A DNA stretch of 64,000 nt, taken from the NCBI GenBank assembly GCA_003987725.1, contig RXJH01000005.1, positions 114,414 through 178,413 on the forward strand. Direction: 5' to 3'. The position numbers and the translations under genes are program-made. The notes beneath the pieces are model-generated. The model searched no databases. It was not told the DNA's origin and saw nothing but the letters and a program-made list of their open reading frames with translations. This DNA comes from Hyphomicrobium sp. (GTDB lineage Bacteria; Pseudomonadota; Alphaproteobacteria; Rhizobiales; Hyphomicrobiaceae). Of the stretch, positions 9,340-18,556 are shown in pieces. Within the stretch, counting starts at the first letter, position 1. Each line of letters starts with the position of its first letter.

Positions 9340-10371
9340 TCAAGGAACATGCCCCGGCGCCACGACAACGACCGGAACCCCCGCCGCCCGGAGTACGGCG
9401 GCCTCATCCGGCCCCTCGTTGGCCCCTGACCAGACGCTCATTCTGATCCGCACCAGCCGGCCGCCCCTTGCAGCCGCCGACACCATCTCATTGGTGACTG
9501 CTTGCCCAGCCGAGATTGGGTGTCTTCTCGCTTCGCGACGGGCGAACTCCATCACAGACGCCGGCACATCCTCGTCGAAAAAGATATCGTCGGCCCCGCG
9601 AAGCACCCGGATGGCGCCAAGCGTCAAAGCTTCCGCGCCGTGAGGTCCGATCTCGATAATTGCGACCGGATGCCGGGCGGCTTCGTCCGACGTTTCGCCC
9701 ATCAACCCGGCAAGTTCAGCCGAGGCCGGACCGCGATCCGCACTACGGAGCGCGAGATCCGTGAACCTCTGCCAGAACCGCCTCTTTTTCTCCATCGTGT
9801 CGCCAAGACGGTCGCCCTCGCCGCGCAAGCTGCGGGCAGCCTCGGCCCAAAGCTTGAAACTCTCAGGCAGCAAGCTCTCAATGAGTGAGCGGATTGCTTG
9901 CCCGAACACAGGCGCTGCACCATCCGTCGAGACCCCAACGACGAGCGGCGAACGGTTGACGATCGCGCCGAATTGAAAATCGCAAAACGCCGGGCGGTCG
10001 ACGACGTTGACCGGAACGCCCGCCGCCCGCGCAGCGGATGCGAATTGCTCCGCCTCCCCATCGTCGCCGAAAGCGCCAACAGCCATGGCGGCCGAGTTTA
10101 GGTCTTCGGGCGTCCAGCGCCGAACCTTCAGGTCGACCCGGCCGCCGGGGGGCGAAGACACCAACTCTCGAAAACCGTCGGCAAAGCTTTCCGAAAAGAC
10201 CTCGACGCGCGCGCCTGCGGCCGACAGAAGCTCCGCCTTCCAGAGCGATGGCTCGCCGCCCCCGGCTAGAACGACCCTCTTGCCGTCGAGCTTGAAGAAC
10301 ACGGGCAAAACCGCCAACGCCGAGATGCGGTGGCTCTTTGAATTGGCGGTGTTCGATCCTTCGTCCGGCAT
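9340..10371 (-). CDS. CysG-like protein: precorrin-2 dehydrogenase domain with a degenerate methyltransferase remnant
   Basis: A 343-residue protein related to siroheme synthase. The N-terminal about 230 residues match the precorrin-2 dehydrogenase/ferrochelatase module: LPVFFKLDGKRVVLAGGG, a Rossmann start, then KAELLSAAGARVEVF and the region FCDFQFGAIVNRSPLVVGVSTDGAAPVFGQAIR. The C-terminal about 95 residues look like the first subdomain of uroporphyrinogen-III methyltransferase (LTLGAIRVLRGADDIFFDE). There the usual VRLKGGDPF loop is replaced by VRIRMSVWS, and the rest of the domain is absent. It probably retains NAD-dependent precorrin-2 oxidation at most. No sulfite reductase gene is adjacent. 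Confidence 0.78.
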   Translation of the reverse strand: MPDEGSNTANSKSHRISALAVLPVFFKLDGKRVVLAGGGEPSLWKAELLSAAGARVEVFSESFADGFRELVSSPPGGRVDLKVRRWTPEDLNSAAMAVGAFGDDGEAEQFASAARAAGVPVNVVDRPAFCDFQFGAIVNRSPLVVGVSTDGAAPVFGQAIRSLIESLLPESFKLWAEAARSLRGEGDRLGDTMEKKRRFWQRFTDLALRSADRGPASAELAGLMGETSDEAARHPVAIIEIGPHGAEALTLGAIRVLRGADDIFFDEDVPASVMEFARREARRHPISAGQAVTNEMVSAAARGGRLVRIRMSVWSGANEGPDEAAVLRAAGVPVVVVAPGHVP

Positions 10372-10609
10372 TGGGTTCCACGAGCCAGAATTCGCGCCGA
10401 CGCGACGCCGTAAAGCTGCGTGTTCCTATCCGCCAGGCGCCGAAGGAACAAGGCTTTCCAAGCGAACGCCCTCAAAAGCTGGTTACCCCGAGGCCCTTTG
10501 CATAATGGAAGCATTACCGACGGGCTCAATCGCGCACGGCAGTAATTCGATATACCGCATTTCAATTATAGATATAACTCTAGCGATCAACGCGCCGCGA
10601 AGCTGCGAT

Positions 10610-11560
10610 TTACCCGAGCATTTGCAGACCAATATGATCAGGCGGCGCTGACGCTATAGACGCGCTGCTCCGCCTACCTTCAGATCGCAATAGATACGAG
10701 ACGATCATCCGGGCTACGGGAGGCGCAAAGAGAATATTGCGATGACCAAACCCTGAGTACGTCAGCAATTCCGAGTTCTCGGTTTCTGACGCAATTTCTT
10801 CGGCACAATGAAACGAAACTTCGCGGTCTTCGCGATCGTGAACGACGAGGGATTCGCAGCCTGTCGCTCGCAAAAGTTTGACGACCGTGAAACACGAAAG
10901 AGGCCGGCCCGAAACACGTTCGAGACGCGCCTCGAACGCGCGGCTCCCCGCACTGTCCAATCCCCAATGCTCGCCGAACTCACCCGTGACCTGCGAAAGC
11001 CGATTAGGACTAGCGACAAGCACGACGCGCGGCACCGCGAGCGCATGCGGCATCGGCGCGTGTCCCTCGACCGCGACAAGCGAAATCATGCCGCCAAACG
11101 AATGCGCAACAATGGCGCTAAGCGGACCGAAGTGACGGCCGATCATCGTCGTTGCACGCGCACATTCGATGAGATTGGTGGAGTGCTCGCCGCTCAAACC
11201 GTGTGCAGGCAAATCGAACAGAACGACGCGATATCCGGCCCGCCGTATGGGTTCGGCGATGGCCGTCATGAATGAAGCCTCGCCCGTCCAGCCATGAACG
11301 ACGAGCACCGTGCCCAACGGCTCCCTGCGGTCCGGATCGAAAATATAAGCTTGAATATCGGCGACCGGGGTTGCGATCCGCTGCCAGTCTGCGCGACGTA
11401 AATGGAAGCGAGCCCGTTCGGTCAGTTGCTGATGATTGGGCGCCCGGTAAAACGACAATTCCGGCATACAAAAGAGCCGAAATGCCGCGTCCCCACCGGC
11501 GCCCGGAGAAAGCCCCGATAACGATTGACCAGCCCATTTGTCTTTAGGCAACCAGAACAT
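10610..11560 (-). CDS. Alpha/beta hydrolase (serine aminopeptidase/lysophospholipase-like)
   Basis: A predicted hydrolase of unknown substrate, 316 residues from the ATG at 11560 (MFWLPKDKW). An upstream start at 11668 would add 36 residues without clear homology. Visible features are the oxyanion strand VLVVHGWTGEASFM, the DLPAHGLS segment, a nucleophile elbow VAHSFGGM in which the first Gly of GxSxG is replaced by His context, an acidic residue in VVHDREDREV and the catalytic His in YSGFGHRNIL. It stands alone on the minus strand, with about 240 bases separating it from the CysG-like gene. Confidence 0.85.
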   Translation of the reverse strand: MFWLPKDKWAGQSLSGLSPGAGGDAAFRLFCMPELSFYRAPNHQQLTERARFHLRRADWQRIATPVADIQAYIFDPDRREPLGTVLVVHGWTGEASFMTAIAEPIRRAGYRVVLFDLPAHGLSGEHSTNLIECARATTMIGRHFGPLSAIVAHSFGGMISLVAVEGHAPMPHALAVPRVVLVASPNRLSQVTGEFGEHWGLDSAGSRAFEARLERVSGRPLSCFTVVKLLRATGCESLVVHDREDREVSFHCAEEIASETENSELLTYSGFGHRNILFAPPVARMIVSYLLRSEGRRSSASIASAPPDHIGLQMLG

Positions 11561-11813
11561 GTCCCATCTTTGAAATCGGACTTTCAAATCCGCAAGCGGA
11601 GCAACTGGCTCTATTTGCCGCAATGGTTGATGGTCTATTGCAGCGCCACATCGATTGAACAGGCCCAATCCGACCGTAGGAACTTTGACCTTTCGCTAAC
11701 CATTTCCCCTCAGCAGTTACTTCGCTATTCCACGGACGCAGTGCTCGTCCGCACCTGTCCGTCTTGATTATTGGCGCGATGATCCCGCATTAGCGGAGCC
11801 GACATGACGATGA

Positions 11814-12515
11814 GTGACTTTTGCTCCGTTTGCGAAGAAGGAATGGCTTTTGATCTCGCCAGATGAACTGCACCACCTATTTCAGACGTACGGCGTTTGG
11901 ACCGTTGCCATCATCGTCGGGCTCGAAAGCTTAGGGATTCCGTTGCCTGGCGAAGCAGTGCTAATCCTGGCGTCGATCTACGCGGCAACCCATGACGGAA
12001 ACATCGCCATGGTTATTGCCGCAGCAACCATCGGTGCCATAGTCGGCGATAACATCGGCTATCTCATCGGCCGGGAATTCGGATATCCGCTGGTTGTCAA
12101 ATTTGGTTCCTACGTCGGCTTGACGGAGGGCCGCATAAAACTCGGTCAATATCTTTTCCAGAAGTACGGCGGCAAAATCGTCTTCTTCGGCCGTTTTTTC
12201 GCGGTCCTGAGGTTCCTCGCGGCGTTACTGGCCGGCATCAATCGATTGGCCTGGCCTCGCTTTCTCATCGCCAATGCCCTCGGCGGACTTATTTGGGCAA
12301 GCATCGTGGGAATATCCGCCTACACCTTAGGCCGGGGCATTCACCAGCTGCAGGGACCGGCCGGCGTTATCGGTTTGATAATTGCCGCAGCCATTGCAGT
12401 CCTGATCTTTGTTTACTTGAAGCGCCATGAAGCGGAACTTCAGGCGGAAGCGGAAGCTTCACTACCTGGCCCGCTGCCCGGCCTCCATCGGGGAGGCCCG
12501 CCGAAAACGGGCTGA
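11814..12515 (+). CDS. DedA/SNARE-associated-like inner membrane protein
   Basis: A polytopic membrane protein of the DedA family, thought to act in undecaprenyl-phosphate or phospholipid flipping and membrane homeostasis. The 233 residues contain the family motifs: an N-terminal GLESLGIPLPGEAVLILAS re-entrant segment, GDNIGYLIGREFGYPLV, and the FFGRFFAVLRFLAALLAGINRL segment with the conserved arginines. Helices near residues 22-50, 58-80, 140-165 and 180-205 are evident. The start is uncertain: a GTG at 11814 was used because no ATG lies in frame before the first conserved segment. Confidence 0.9.
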   Translation: MTFAPFAKKEWLLISPDELHHLFQTYGVWTVAIIVGLESLGIPLPGEAVLILASIYAATHDGNIAMVIAAATIGAIVGDNIGYLIGREFGYPLVVKFGSYVGLTEGRIKLGQYLFQKYGGKIVFFGRFFAVLRFLAALLAGINRLAWPRFLIANALGGLIWASIVGISAYTLGRGIHQLQGPAGVIGLIIAAAIAVLIFVYLKRHEAELQAEAEASLPGPLPGLHRGGPPKTG

Positions 12516-12699
12516 ACCGCTTCAACCCGCCGCGACGAAAAAAAAGGATCGGCGTGCATGCCTTGAAAAAGCAGGACGCGTCAGTGATTTCTGTGATTAT
12601 TCGCTTGCCGTCATGACCGGCGAAGATTGCTTGCCTCCCTACCGCTCACGGGTACGACGGATCTATGAACACTGAAACCATCGCAAAGGCATATCTCAG

Positions 12700-14163
12700 A
12701 TGAGAGGATTTCTCGCCGCCGCTTACGATCAAGTGAAGCTGGCCCTCGCCATCCGCTCACTGCTGCCCCCGCGCCCCGAAGACCTCGAGCGCAGAGCAAA
12801 AGCCAAGGAGGCGCGCTTCCGTAAGCTCCTGCAGTATGCCTACGAGAATTCGCCGTACTATCGAAAGCAGTTCAAGGGCATCGACCTCGAGACATGCGCC
12901 ATCACTGATCTGCCGACCCTTACGAAGGTCGCCATGATGGCGAACCTGGACGATATTTTCACCGACCGTGACCTTCGCCGTGCCGACATTGAAACTTTCA
13001 TGAACGACCCGGCCAATGTCGGCTACTACTACAAAGACAAATTCGCCGTCTGCCATACCTCGGGAAGCCAAGGTCAGCCGGCCATCATCGTTCAGGACAA
13101 GCCTGCGATCCTGACGACCTTTGCGGCCCAGTTCGCTCGCGGCAAGAAGGTCAGCCGCCGGTTCCTTCCCCATCTTCAGCGCCTGTTCAATCCCGCGCGC
13201 TTTTCCATCATCACGCAAAAGCCGGGCTTCTACCCGAGCAGCACATTCTTCAATTACTTTCCCGAACGCGCTCGCCGCTTCCTCAAGTTGCAGCGTCTTT
13301 CCGTGTTCGACCCGCCAGATGTGCTCGTCCAGAAGCTCAATGAATTTCAGCCGAACTTCATCACCGGCTACACGAGCGCACTCGAGACGATCACCCGCGA
13401 ACTTCAAGCGGGACGCCTCAAGCTCCGAGGCGATCTCGAACAGATGACCAACATAAGCGAGCCGCTTCCCGAGCCCATCGCGCAACGCGTCGAAAAGGCC
13501 TTCGGCGTCCACATTACCAATGTCTACAGCATGGCGGAATGCATGGCGCTCACCTGCGGATGCCAGACGACGCATGGCAGCCACCTCAACGACGAACTCG
13601 CGTTCCTCGAAGTCGTTGACGCCAGGGGCAAGCCCGTTCCGAACGGAACCCCCGGAGCGAAGGTGCTTTTGACCAACCTCTATAATCTCGCCCAGCCGAT
13701 CATTCGCTACGAGGTCGACGACATCGTCACCATCAGTGCAACACCGTGCGAATGCGGCAGCCTTCTGCCTCTCATTCAGGCCGTCCAAGGCCGTTCGAAG
13801 GATCAGTTCTGGGTTAACGTCAACGGTGAGATACGTGACCTGCCGTACTACGTCTTTCTTCTCGCCCTCCACAACGAGACGAATCTCGCCGAGCATCAGT
13901 TCCTTCAGACCGGGGTTAACCGCTTCGTTATGCGGGCCGCACCGCTGCCGGGGCAAACGTTATCCGTTGAAAAACTCAGCCGATATATTCAGCAGTCCGT
14001 GATGTCCGAAGGTCTCGCCAATGTGATCCACATCGACGTTGAGATCGTCGATCGAATTCTCCCCGAAGAGTCAGGCAAGGTTCGACGCGCGAAGAATATT
14101 TTCGGACCGCCGCCGGCCACGCCTTCGGAACCCGAAAGGTCGCGAACGGCAGAAGCTGGCTGA
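12700..14163 (+). CDS. Phenylacetate-CoA ligase/coenzyme F390 synthetase-like adenylate-forming enzyme
   Basis: A 487-residue protein of the PaaK/F390-synthetase branch of the AMP-forming superfamily. Evidence: the N-terminal RFRKLLQYAYENSPYYRKQF segment typical of PaaK-like enzymes, the P-loop equivalent CHTSGSQGQPAII (about residues 124-136), the ITGYTSALE block, ITNVYSMAECMALTCGC for adenine recognition, IIRYEVDDIVTI near the hinge, and a CxCGS pair suggestive of a bound metal (CECGSLLPLI). The substrate cannot be told from sequence. No phenylacetate catabolic genes are nearby. Confidence 0.85.
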   Translation: MRGFLAAAYDQVKLALAIRSLLPPRPEDLERRAKAKEARFRKLLQYAYENSPYYRKQFKGIDLETCAITDLPTLTKVAMMANLDDIFTDRDLRRADIETFMNDPANVGYYYKDKFAVCHTSGSQGQPAIIVQDKPAILTTFAAQFARGKKVSRRFLPHLQRLFNPARFSIITQKPGFYPSSTFFNYFPERARRFLKLQRLSVFDPPDVLVQKLNEFQPNFITGYTSALETITRELQAGRLKLRGDLEQMTNISEPLPEPIAQRVEKAFGVHITNVYSMAECMALTCGCQTTHGSHLNDELAFLEVVDARGKPVPNGTPGAKVLLTNLYNLAQPIIRYEVDDIVTISATPCECGSLLPLIQAVQGRSKDQFWVNVNGEIRDLPYYVFLLALHNETNLAEHQFLQTGVNRFVMRAAPLPGQTLSVEKLSRYIQQSVMSEGLANVIHIDVEIVDRILPEESGKVRRAKNIFGPPPATPSEPERSRTAEAG

Positions 14164-14247
14164 AGACCGAACCGCGCGCCTTTGCGAGGAACCCCGGCTG
14201 ATGAATTTAGTTGAACCGAAGGGCGGCATTTTTTCGGAGTGTCAGTC

Positions 14248-14517
14248 ATGACCAGAAAAATCCTGAAGATCGTCGACGGTCCCGACAAACCGGCTCTGCG
14301 GTCTGCGCTGGCTTATCCTGAACGCGAACAGGTCCACTTCATTCTTGAGGGTGATGCGACAGACGCATCGATCGCGCGCATAGAAGAAATGGCGGAAGGT
14401 TTCACTTTCGAGATAAACGGCCTGCTAACAACGGGCGTCCATAAAGGTGAGACCTTTCTCGGAATTTATAGCGTCGAGACTCGCTCGGGCTCGATAGCTC
14501 TCGGTATCGGCGCTTGA
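14248..14517 (+). CDS. Small protein of unknown function
   Basis: An 89-residue soluble protein with no recognised family. The ATG at 14248 follows a GGAG sequence at 14236-14239; a GTG at 14239 is possible but overlaps that site. The sequence begins MTRKILKIVDGP and contains regularly spaced acidic residues and a C-terminal region of alternating hydrophobic residues (GIYSVETRSGSIALGIGA). It follows the PaaK-like gene by 84 bp on the same strand and is followed by a strong hairpin, so the two are probably an operon. Confidence 0.7.
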   Translation: MTRKILKIVDGPDKPALRSALAYPEREQVHFILEGDATDASIARIEEMAEGFTFEINGLLTTGVHKGETFLGIYSVETRSGSIALGIGA

Positions 14518-14524
14518 GTTGGTT

Positions 14525-14548
14525 GGGCCGCGAGCGGGCCAGCGGCCC
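14525..14548 (+). terminator. Probable terminator after the small-protein gene
   Basis: Perfect 7-bp inverted repeat GGGCCGC/GCGGCCC with a 10-base loop, 7 bases after the stop codon and followed by a pyrimidine-rich TCTTTC tract. Confidence 0.65.
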
Positions 14549-14794
14549 TCTTTCATTCCCATTCTTTTTTGCAATACTCCTGACCTCACGACATCCGAAT
14601 TGAAAGCCAAGCGCTGAGCTGATCAGTCCTGCATGCAGAACTTCGAATTTTAATTCGATTGTTTCCGCTCAGCGGCGCAAAAGAGCGTATTGATCCGAAC
14701 ATCGCAATGTCTGCACACTGTGCGGCATGATGCGAAACGCATCGGCGCGCCGGAATGCTTGGGAGGATGCCGCTTTGAAGACGGGATATTTGAC

Positions 14795-15802
14795 ATGAAA
14801 GCTATCAAAATCGCCGCCCCTGGCGGATTGGACAACCTTGCTCTCGTCGACCTGGCAGATCCAGGCAAGGCCGGTCCAGGTCAGATCCGCGTCCGCATTC
14901 ATGCGAATTCGCTAAATTTTCACGACTATCTCGTCGCTTCCGGAAAAATGAAAGCTGACGACGGGCGAATTCCGATGTCCGACGGCGCAGGCGTCGTCGA
15001 GGATGTCGGCGAAGGCGTCACTGAATTCAAAGCCGGCGACCACGTCGTCTCGTGCTTCTTCCCGCTCTGGCAGGATGGTCCTCCCGAGGTCGATAATTTT
15101 TCCTTCACGCCGGGCGACGGCATCGATGGCTATGCAGCAGAAATCGTCGTCCGGCCGGCGACCTGGTTCACCCACGTGCCGAATGGCTTCAGTCACGCCG
15201 AAGCCGCAACGCTGGCGACGGCTGGTCTCACCGCCTGGCGCGCCCTAGTGGTCGACGGTTGGCTGAAAGCCGGCAACACCGTGCTCGTGCAAGGGACCGG
15301 TGGCGTATCGATCTTCGCCCTGCAAATCGCCAAGGCCATGGGCGCCGAAGTCATCGTGACATCATCGTCCGACGAAAAGCTCGAACGCGCGCGTGCGCTC
15401 GGCGCCGATCATCTCATCAATTACAAAAGCATCCCAGCGTGGAGCACCCGCGTTCGCGAACTCACCGGCGGACGAGGTGTGGACCACGTCGTCGAAGTCG
15501 GCGGACCAGGCACCCTTCCACAATCCATAGCGTCGGTCGCGATCGGTGGACACATCGCACTGATAGGCGTGCTCACCGGCCTCGGCGGCAATGTTCCGAC
15601 CGCTCTGCTGATGGCAAGACAGGCACGCCTTCAAGGGCTCATCGTTGGCAGCCGGCGCGAGCAGAACGAGTTTGTTCGCGCCATCAACGTAATAGGACTG
15701 CGGCCGGTGATCGATCGCAGCTTCAGCCTTGCCGACATCGCACATGCGTTCCGGCTTCAAGAAGAAGGCCGCCACTTCGGTAAGATCTCTCTGGATTTTT
15801 GA
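14795..15802 (+). CDS. NADPH:quinone oxidoreductase-like alcohol dehydrogenase (MDR superfamily)
   Basis: A 335-residue zinc-independent-looking medium-chain dehydrogenase/reductase. It has the GroES-like N domain (NSLNFHDYLVASGKM, PMSDGAGVVEDVGEGV, FKAGDHVV) and a Rossmann nucleotide-binding domain (VLVQGTGGVSIFALQIAKAMGA), followed by TSSSDEKLERARALGADHLINY. The C terminus IAHAFRLQEEGRHFGKI is typical of the family. The ATG at 14795 gives the standard MKAIKI start. The usual cysteine cluster for structural zinc is absent. The VOC gene starts 38 bp downstream, so the two are likely co-transcribed. The substrate is unknown. Confidence 0.88.
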   Translation: MKAIKIAAPGGLDNLALVDLADPGKAGPGQIRVRIHANSLNFHDYLVASGKMKADDGRIPMSDGAGVVEDVGEGVTEFKAGDHVVSCFFPLWQDGPPEVDNFSFTPGDGIDGYAAEIVVRPATWFTHVPNGFSHAEAATLATAGLTAWRALVVDGWLKAGNTVLVQGTGGVSIFALQIAKAMGAEVIVTSSSDEKLERARALGADHLINYKSIPAWSTRVRELTGGRGVDHVVEVGGPGTLPQSIASVAIGGHIALIGVLTGLGGNVPTALLMARQARLQGLIVGSRREQNEFVRAINVIGLRPVIDRSFSLADIAHAFRLQEEGRHFGKISLDF

Positions 15803-15840
15803 CGAACGAAAAATGCACCGAATTGCAGGAGACCGCCGCA

Positions 15841-16266
15841 ATGTTGAATGTCATTTCCGTCGACCATTTTGTATTGAACGTGCGCGATGTCGAAACCTCC
15901 GCTGGCTGGTACGAGCGGGTGCTCGGCATGACTCGCGAGGAGGATCGGCCCTCTGACGGAACGCCCAGAACAAGCGTGAAATTCGGCACCGAAAAGATCA
16001 ATCTCCGTCCGATCAATGCGAGCAAGGTCGAATGGTTCACGGCCGAACATCCAGCTGCGGGCAGCGGCGATCTCTGCTTTCTGACCAATTACTCACCGGA
16101 AGAAGTCTCGCATCATCTGGCGGAAGCAGGCGTCGAGATCGTTCTCGGCCCTGTCACCAAACGCGGCGCGATGGGTAATATCTGTTCCGTTTACTGCCGG
16201 GATCCGGACGGCAATCTCATTGAGATATCTTCGTCCGAGATGCCACCGGGCCCGAAAAGGTCGTAA
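15841..16266 (+). CDS. VOC-family (glyoxalase/bleomycin-resistance/dioxygenase fold) protein
   Basis: A 141-residue metal-binding fold protein. Two beta-alpha-beta-beta-beta modules are visible: VISVDHFVLNVRDVETSAGWYERVLGM at the start, and GAMGNICSVYCRDPDGNLIEISS at the end with the usual catalytic or metal Glu. The first His of DHFVLNV is the likely metal ligand. The ATG at 15841 follows GCAGGAGACC, a good ribosome-binding site. It follows the MDR dehydrogenase. The exact function is unknown. Confidence 0.85.
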   Translation: MLNVISVDHFVLNVRDVETSAGWYERVLGMTREEDRPSDGTPRTSVKFGTEKINLRPINASKVEWFTAEHPAAGSGDLCFLTNYSPEEVSHHLAEAGVEIVLGPVTKRGAMGNICSVYCRDPDGNLIEISSSEMPPGPKRS

Positions 16267-16599
16267 CGACCAGCATCCCCGGCGACGCAATCAAAGTCTC
16301 GAGAGGTAGAAGCGCCTCGGCAGCCGCAACAAGATTTTCTGCGTGACGTCGTATCCGTTAAAACGGATGATCATCCGTGCGCCGAACTTGTCTTCTGTGG
16401 TCAAGGAGAACGCGCCGGATGTTGCTCATGCGTTGATTTAAGGTCACGACGAACATGATTTCCACGTCGACTCCGCAACGCTCGTACTTTCCGCGTTGAC
16501 TTCTGTCTAATTCAAACGCCCTACCCCTGGCTGCTCTCTTCAAACGCTCGGTCAGCCGGGCGTAGCGCCAAATCAGACAGCTCAATCATCGAGAAGACC
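16267..16599. promoter_or_regulatory. Upstream region of the cysteine synthase gene with overlapping palindromes
   Basis: No gene is seen in these 333 bases. Within them lie two overlapping palindromes built from three half-sites: ATCCGT at 16353-16358, ACGGAT at 16363-16368 and ATCCGT at 16373-16378. Each half-site is exactly 10 bp from the next in alternating orientation. The right-hand pair forms a perfect 16-bp palindrome ACGGATGATCATCCGT (16363-16378). This is likely an operator for a dimeric regulator. The distance of over 200 bp to the cysteine synthase start leaves room for a long leader. Confidence 0.5.
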
Positions 16600-17613
16600 G
16601 TGACATTCGCTTCAACTGTAGCCGAGGCCGTCGGCAACACACCACTCATAAAACTCCGGCGCGCGTCCGAGGAAACGGGATGCACAATTCTCGCCAAAGC
16701 TGAGTTCATGAACCCCGGCCAATCCGTCAAGGATCGCGCGGCGCTTTATATTATTCAGGACGCGATAGCGAATAAGCGATTGCAGCCCGGCGGCGTCATC
16801 GTGGAAGGCACAGCTGGCAACACCGGCATCGGGCTGACGATCATCGGGAACTCGATGGGCTTTCGCACCGTCATCGTCGTTCCAGAGACGCAGTCGATCG
16901 AAAAGAAGGACACGCTGCGGCTCCTCGGAGCGGAGGTTATAGAGGTCCCGTCCGTCCCCTACAGCAACCCCGATAATTACGTGAAGTACTCTGAGCGGGT
17001 TGCCCAGTCTCGCGCTGCGAGCGAACCGAACGGAGCGATCTGGGCGGATCAGTTCGACAATCTCGCCAACCGGCAGGCACATGTTGAAACAACAGCCGCC
17101 GAGATCTGGCATCAAACTGAAGGCAAAGTTGACGCGTTCGTATCGGCCGTCGGCACCGGAGGCACTTTGGCGGGCGTCGCGCAAGGGCTGCGAGAGCGGA
17201 ACAGCTCAATCAAGATCGCGCTAGCAGATCCTCCAGGCGCAGCCCTCTACAGCTTTTATACGAGCGGCATGCTGCACGCTGAAGGCACGTCCATAACGGA
17301 AGGAATTGGACAGGGTCGCATTACGAAAAATCTCGAGGGTTTCACGCCAGATTTCTCATTCCAAATTCCGGACTCAGAATCCCTCGCGATTGCGTTCGAC
17401 CTGCTGTCCCAGGAAGGCCTTTGCGTCGGCAGTTCGAGCGGTGTGAATGTTGCGGGCGCCATACGGCTGGCGAAGGCCCTTGGCCCCAATCATGTCATCG
17501 TGACGATCTTGTGCGATCTCGGCACCCGCTATCAATCGAAGATGTTCAACCCCGAATTTCTTCGCGAAAGGAATCTGCCCGTCCCGGCATGGCTCCTGCG
17601 GCGGCCCGGATGA
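16600..17613 (+). CDS. cysK: Cysteine synthase (O-acetylserine sulfhydrylase)
   Basis: A PLP enzyme that makes cysteine from O-acetylserine and sulfide. The 337-residue length fits the family. The PLP lysine is Lys44 in NPGQSVKDRAA, the substrate loop is EGTAGNTGIGL, and the phosphate-binding glycine loop is VSAVGTGGTLAGV. The C-terminal region GLCVGSSSGVNVAGA is also conserved. The start is a GTG at 16600. It is convergent with the CysB-like regulator and close to serine acetyltransferase and the encapsulin/cysteine desulfurase pair, so cysteine made here could directly feed the desulfurase. Confidence 0.92.
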   Translation: MTFASTVAEAVGNTPLIKLRRASEETGCTILAKAEFMNPGQSVKDRAALYIIQDAIANKRLQPGGVIVEGTAGNTGIGLTIIGNSMGFRTVIVVPETQSIEKKDTLRLLGAEVIEVPSVPYSNPDNYVKYSERVAQSRAASEPNGAIWADQFDNLANRQAHVETTAAEIWHQTEGKVDAFVSAVGTGGTLAGVAQGLRERNSSIKIALADPPGAALYSFYTSGMLHAEGTSITEGIGQGRITKNLEGFTPDFSFQIPDSESLAIAFDLLSQEGLCVGSSSGVNVAGAIRLAKALGPNHVIVTILCDLGTRYQSKMFNPEFLRERNLPVPAWLLRRPG

Positions 17614-17623
17614 GCATTGCCAA

Positions 17624-18556
17624 CTAGCCAACATTTCGATCGCGTTCGGCGGCCCTGATGATGGCCTCGGTAATCTTCGGATTGCAATGCTCGACAAATC
17701 GATACGCATAGCGGCGGAGCAAACGTCCGCGGCAGAATGCGATGCTTGACGTGCTCGGTTGGAATGAATCTCGCGCGTCCAGCTTCACGAGTTTTCGATC
17801 CTGGTCCGGATCGTAGGCAACCGACGCGATTATTCCGACGCCCAGCCCCAATGCCGCGTATGCCTTGATGACGTCGGCATCGAGCGCCGTGATTGAAATG
17901 TCAGGACTGAGGCCCGCCAGCTCGAATGCCTGATCGATCCGCTGTCGTCCGGTCAATCCTTCATCGTAGGTGATGATTGGCCATTCGGCGATCGCAGGCA
18001 GCATCAACGGCTGCTCCGTTATCAGCGGATGGCCGTGGGGAACGACGACGGCGTGATCCCAAGTCTGGTAGGGGAATGCGAGGATGCCAGGGTGGCCGTC
18101 GAGCGTGTCGGTCGCAATCGCGATGTCCGCATAACCCGCCAGCAAAATTGCCGGCAAATCCTTCGGACTCGCTTGCTGCATTTGCAGCCGCACTTGCGGA
18201 AATGCCTTTTTGAATTCGGCAATGACAGGCGGCAGCGTGTACCGCGCTTGCGTGTGGGTCGTCGCGACCTTCAATAGGCCTTCGTTGCCGCTCGAGAAAT
18301 CCGCCACCACGCGCGAGAGATTTTCTGCGTCGACAAGCATGCGCTCCACGATCTTGGCCACTTCCTTTCCGGGCTCGGTCAGCCCCAGCAAGCGCTTTCC
18401 GTGGCGGACAAAAATTTCGACTCCAAGCTCGGCCTCTAGATCCCGGATATGCTTACTGAGGCCCGATTGCGAGGTCAGCAATACGTTTGCAGCCTCGGTA
18501 AGATTGAAGCGGTGCCTCACGGTTTCGCGAATAATCCGGAGCTGTTGGAAATTCAT
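17624..18556 (-). CDS. LysR-family regulator, CysB/Cbl-like
   Basis: A transcriptional regulator of 310 residues. The N-terminal winged helix is MNFQQLRIIRETVRHRFNLTEAANVLLTSQSGLSKHIRDLE; the MNFQQLR... NLTEAA and SQSGLSKHI phrasing is characteristic of CysB-type proteins, which sense O-acetylserine or N-acetylserine. The effector domain starts near residue 93 (LKVATTHTQARYTLPP, also CysB-like). An ATG at 18556 is chosen; a longer reading frame extends upstream without homology. It lies between cysteine synthase (convergent) and serine acetyltransferase (divergent), which supports control of cysteine synthesis and possibly the encapsulin. Confidence 0.9.
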   Translation of the reverse strand: MNFQQLRIIRETVRHRFNLTEAANVLLTSQSGLSKHIRDLEAELGVEIFVRHGKRLLGLTEPGKEVAKIVERMLVDAENLSRVVADFSSGNEGLLKVATTHTQARYTLPPVIAEFKKAFPQVRLQMQQASPKDLPAILLAGYADIAIATDTLDGHPGILAFPYQTWDHAVVVPHGHPLITEQPLMLPAIAEWPIITYDEGLTGRQRIDQAFELAGLSPDISITALDADVIKAYAALGLGVGIIASVAYDPDQDRKLVKLDARDSFQPSTSSIAFCRGRLLRRYAYRFVEHCNPKITEAIIRAAERDRNVG

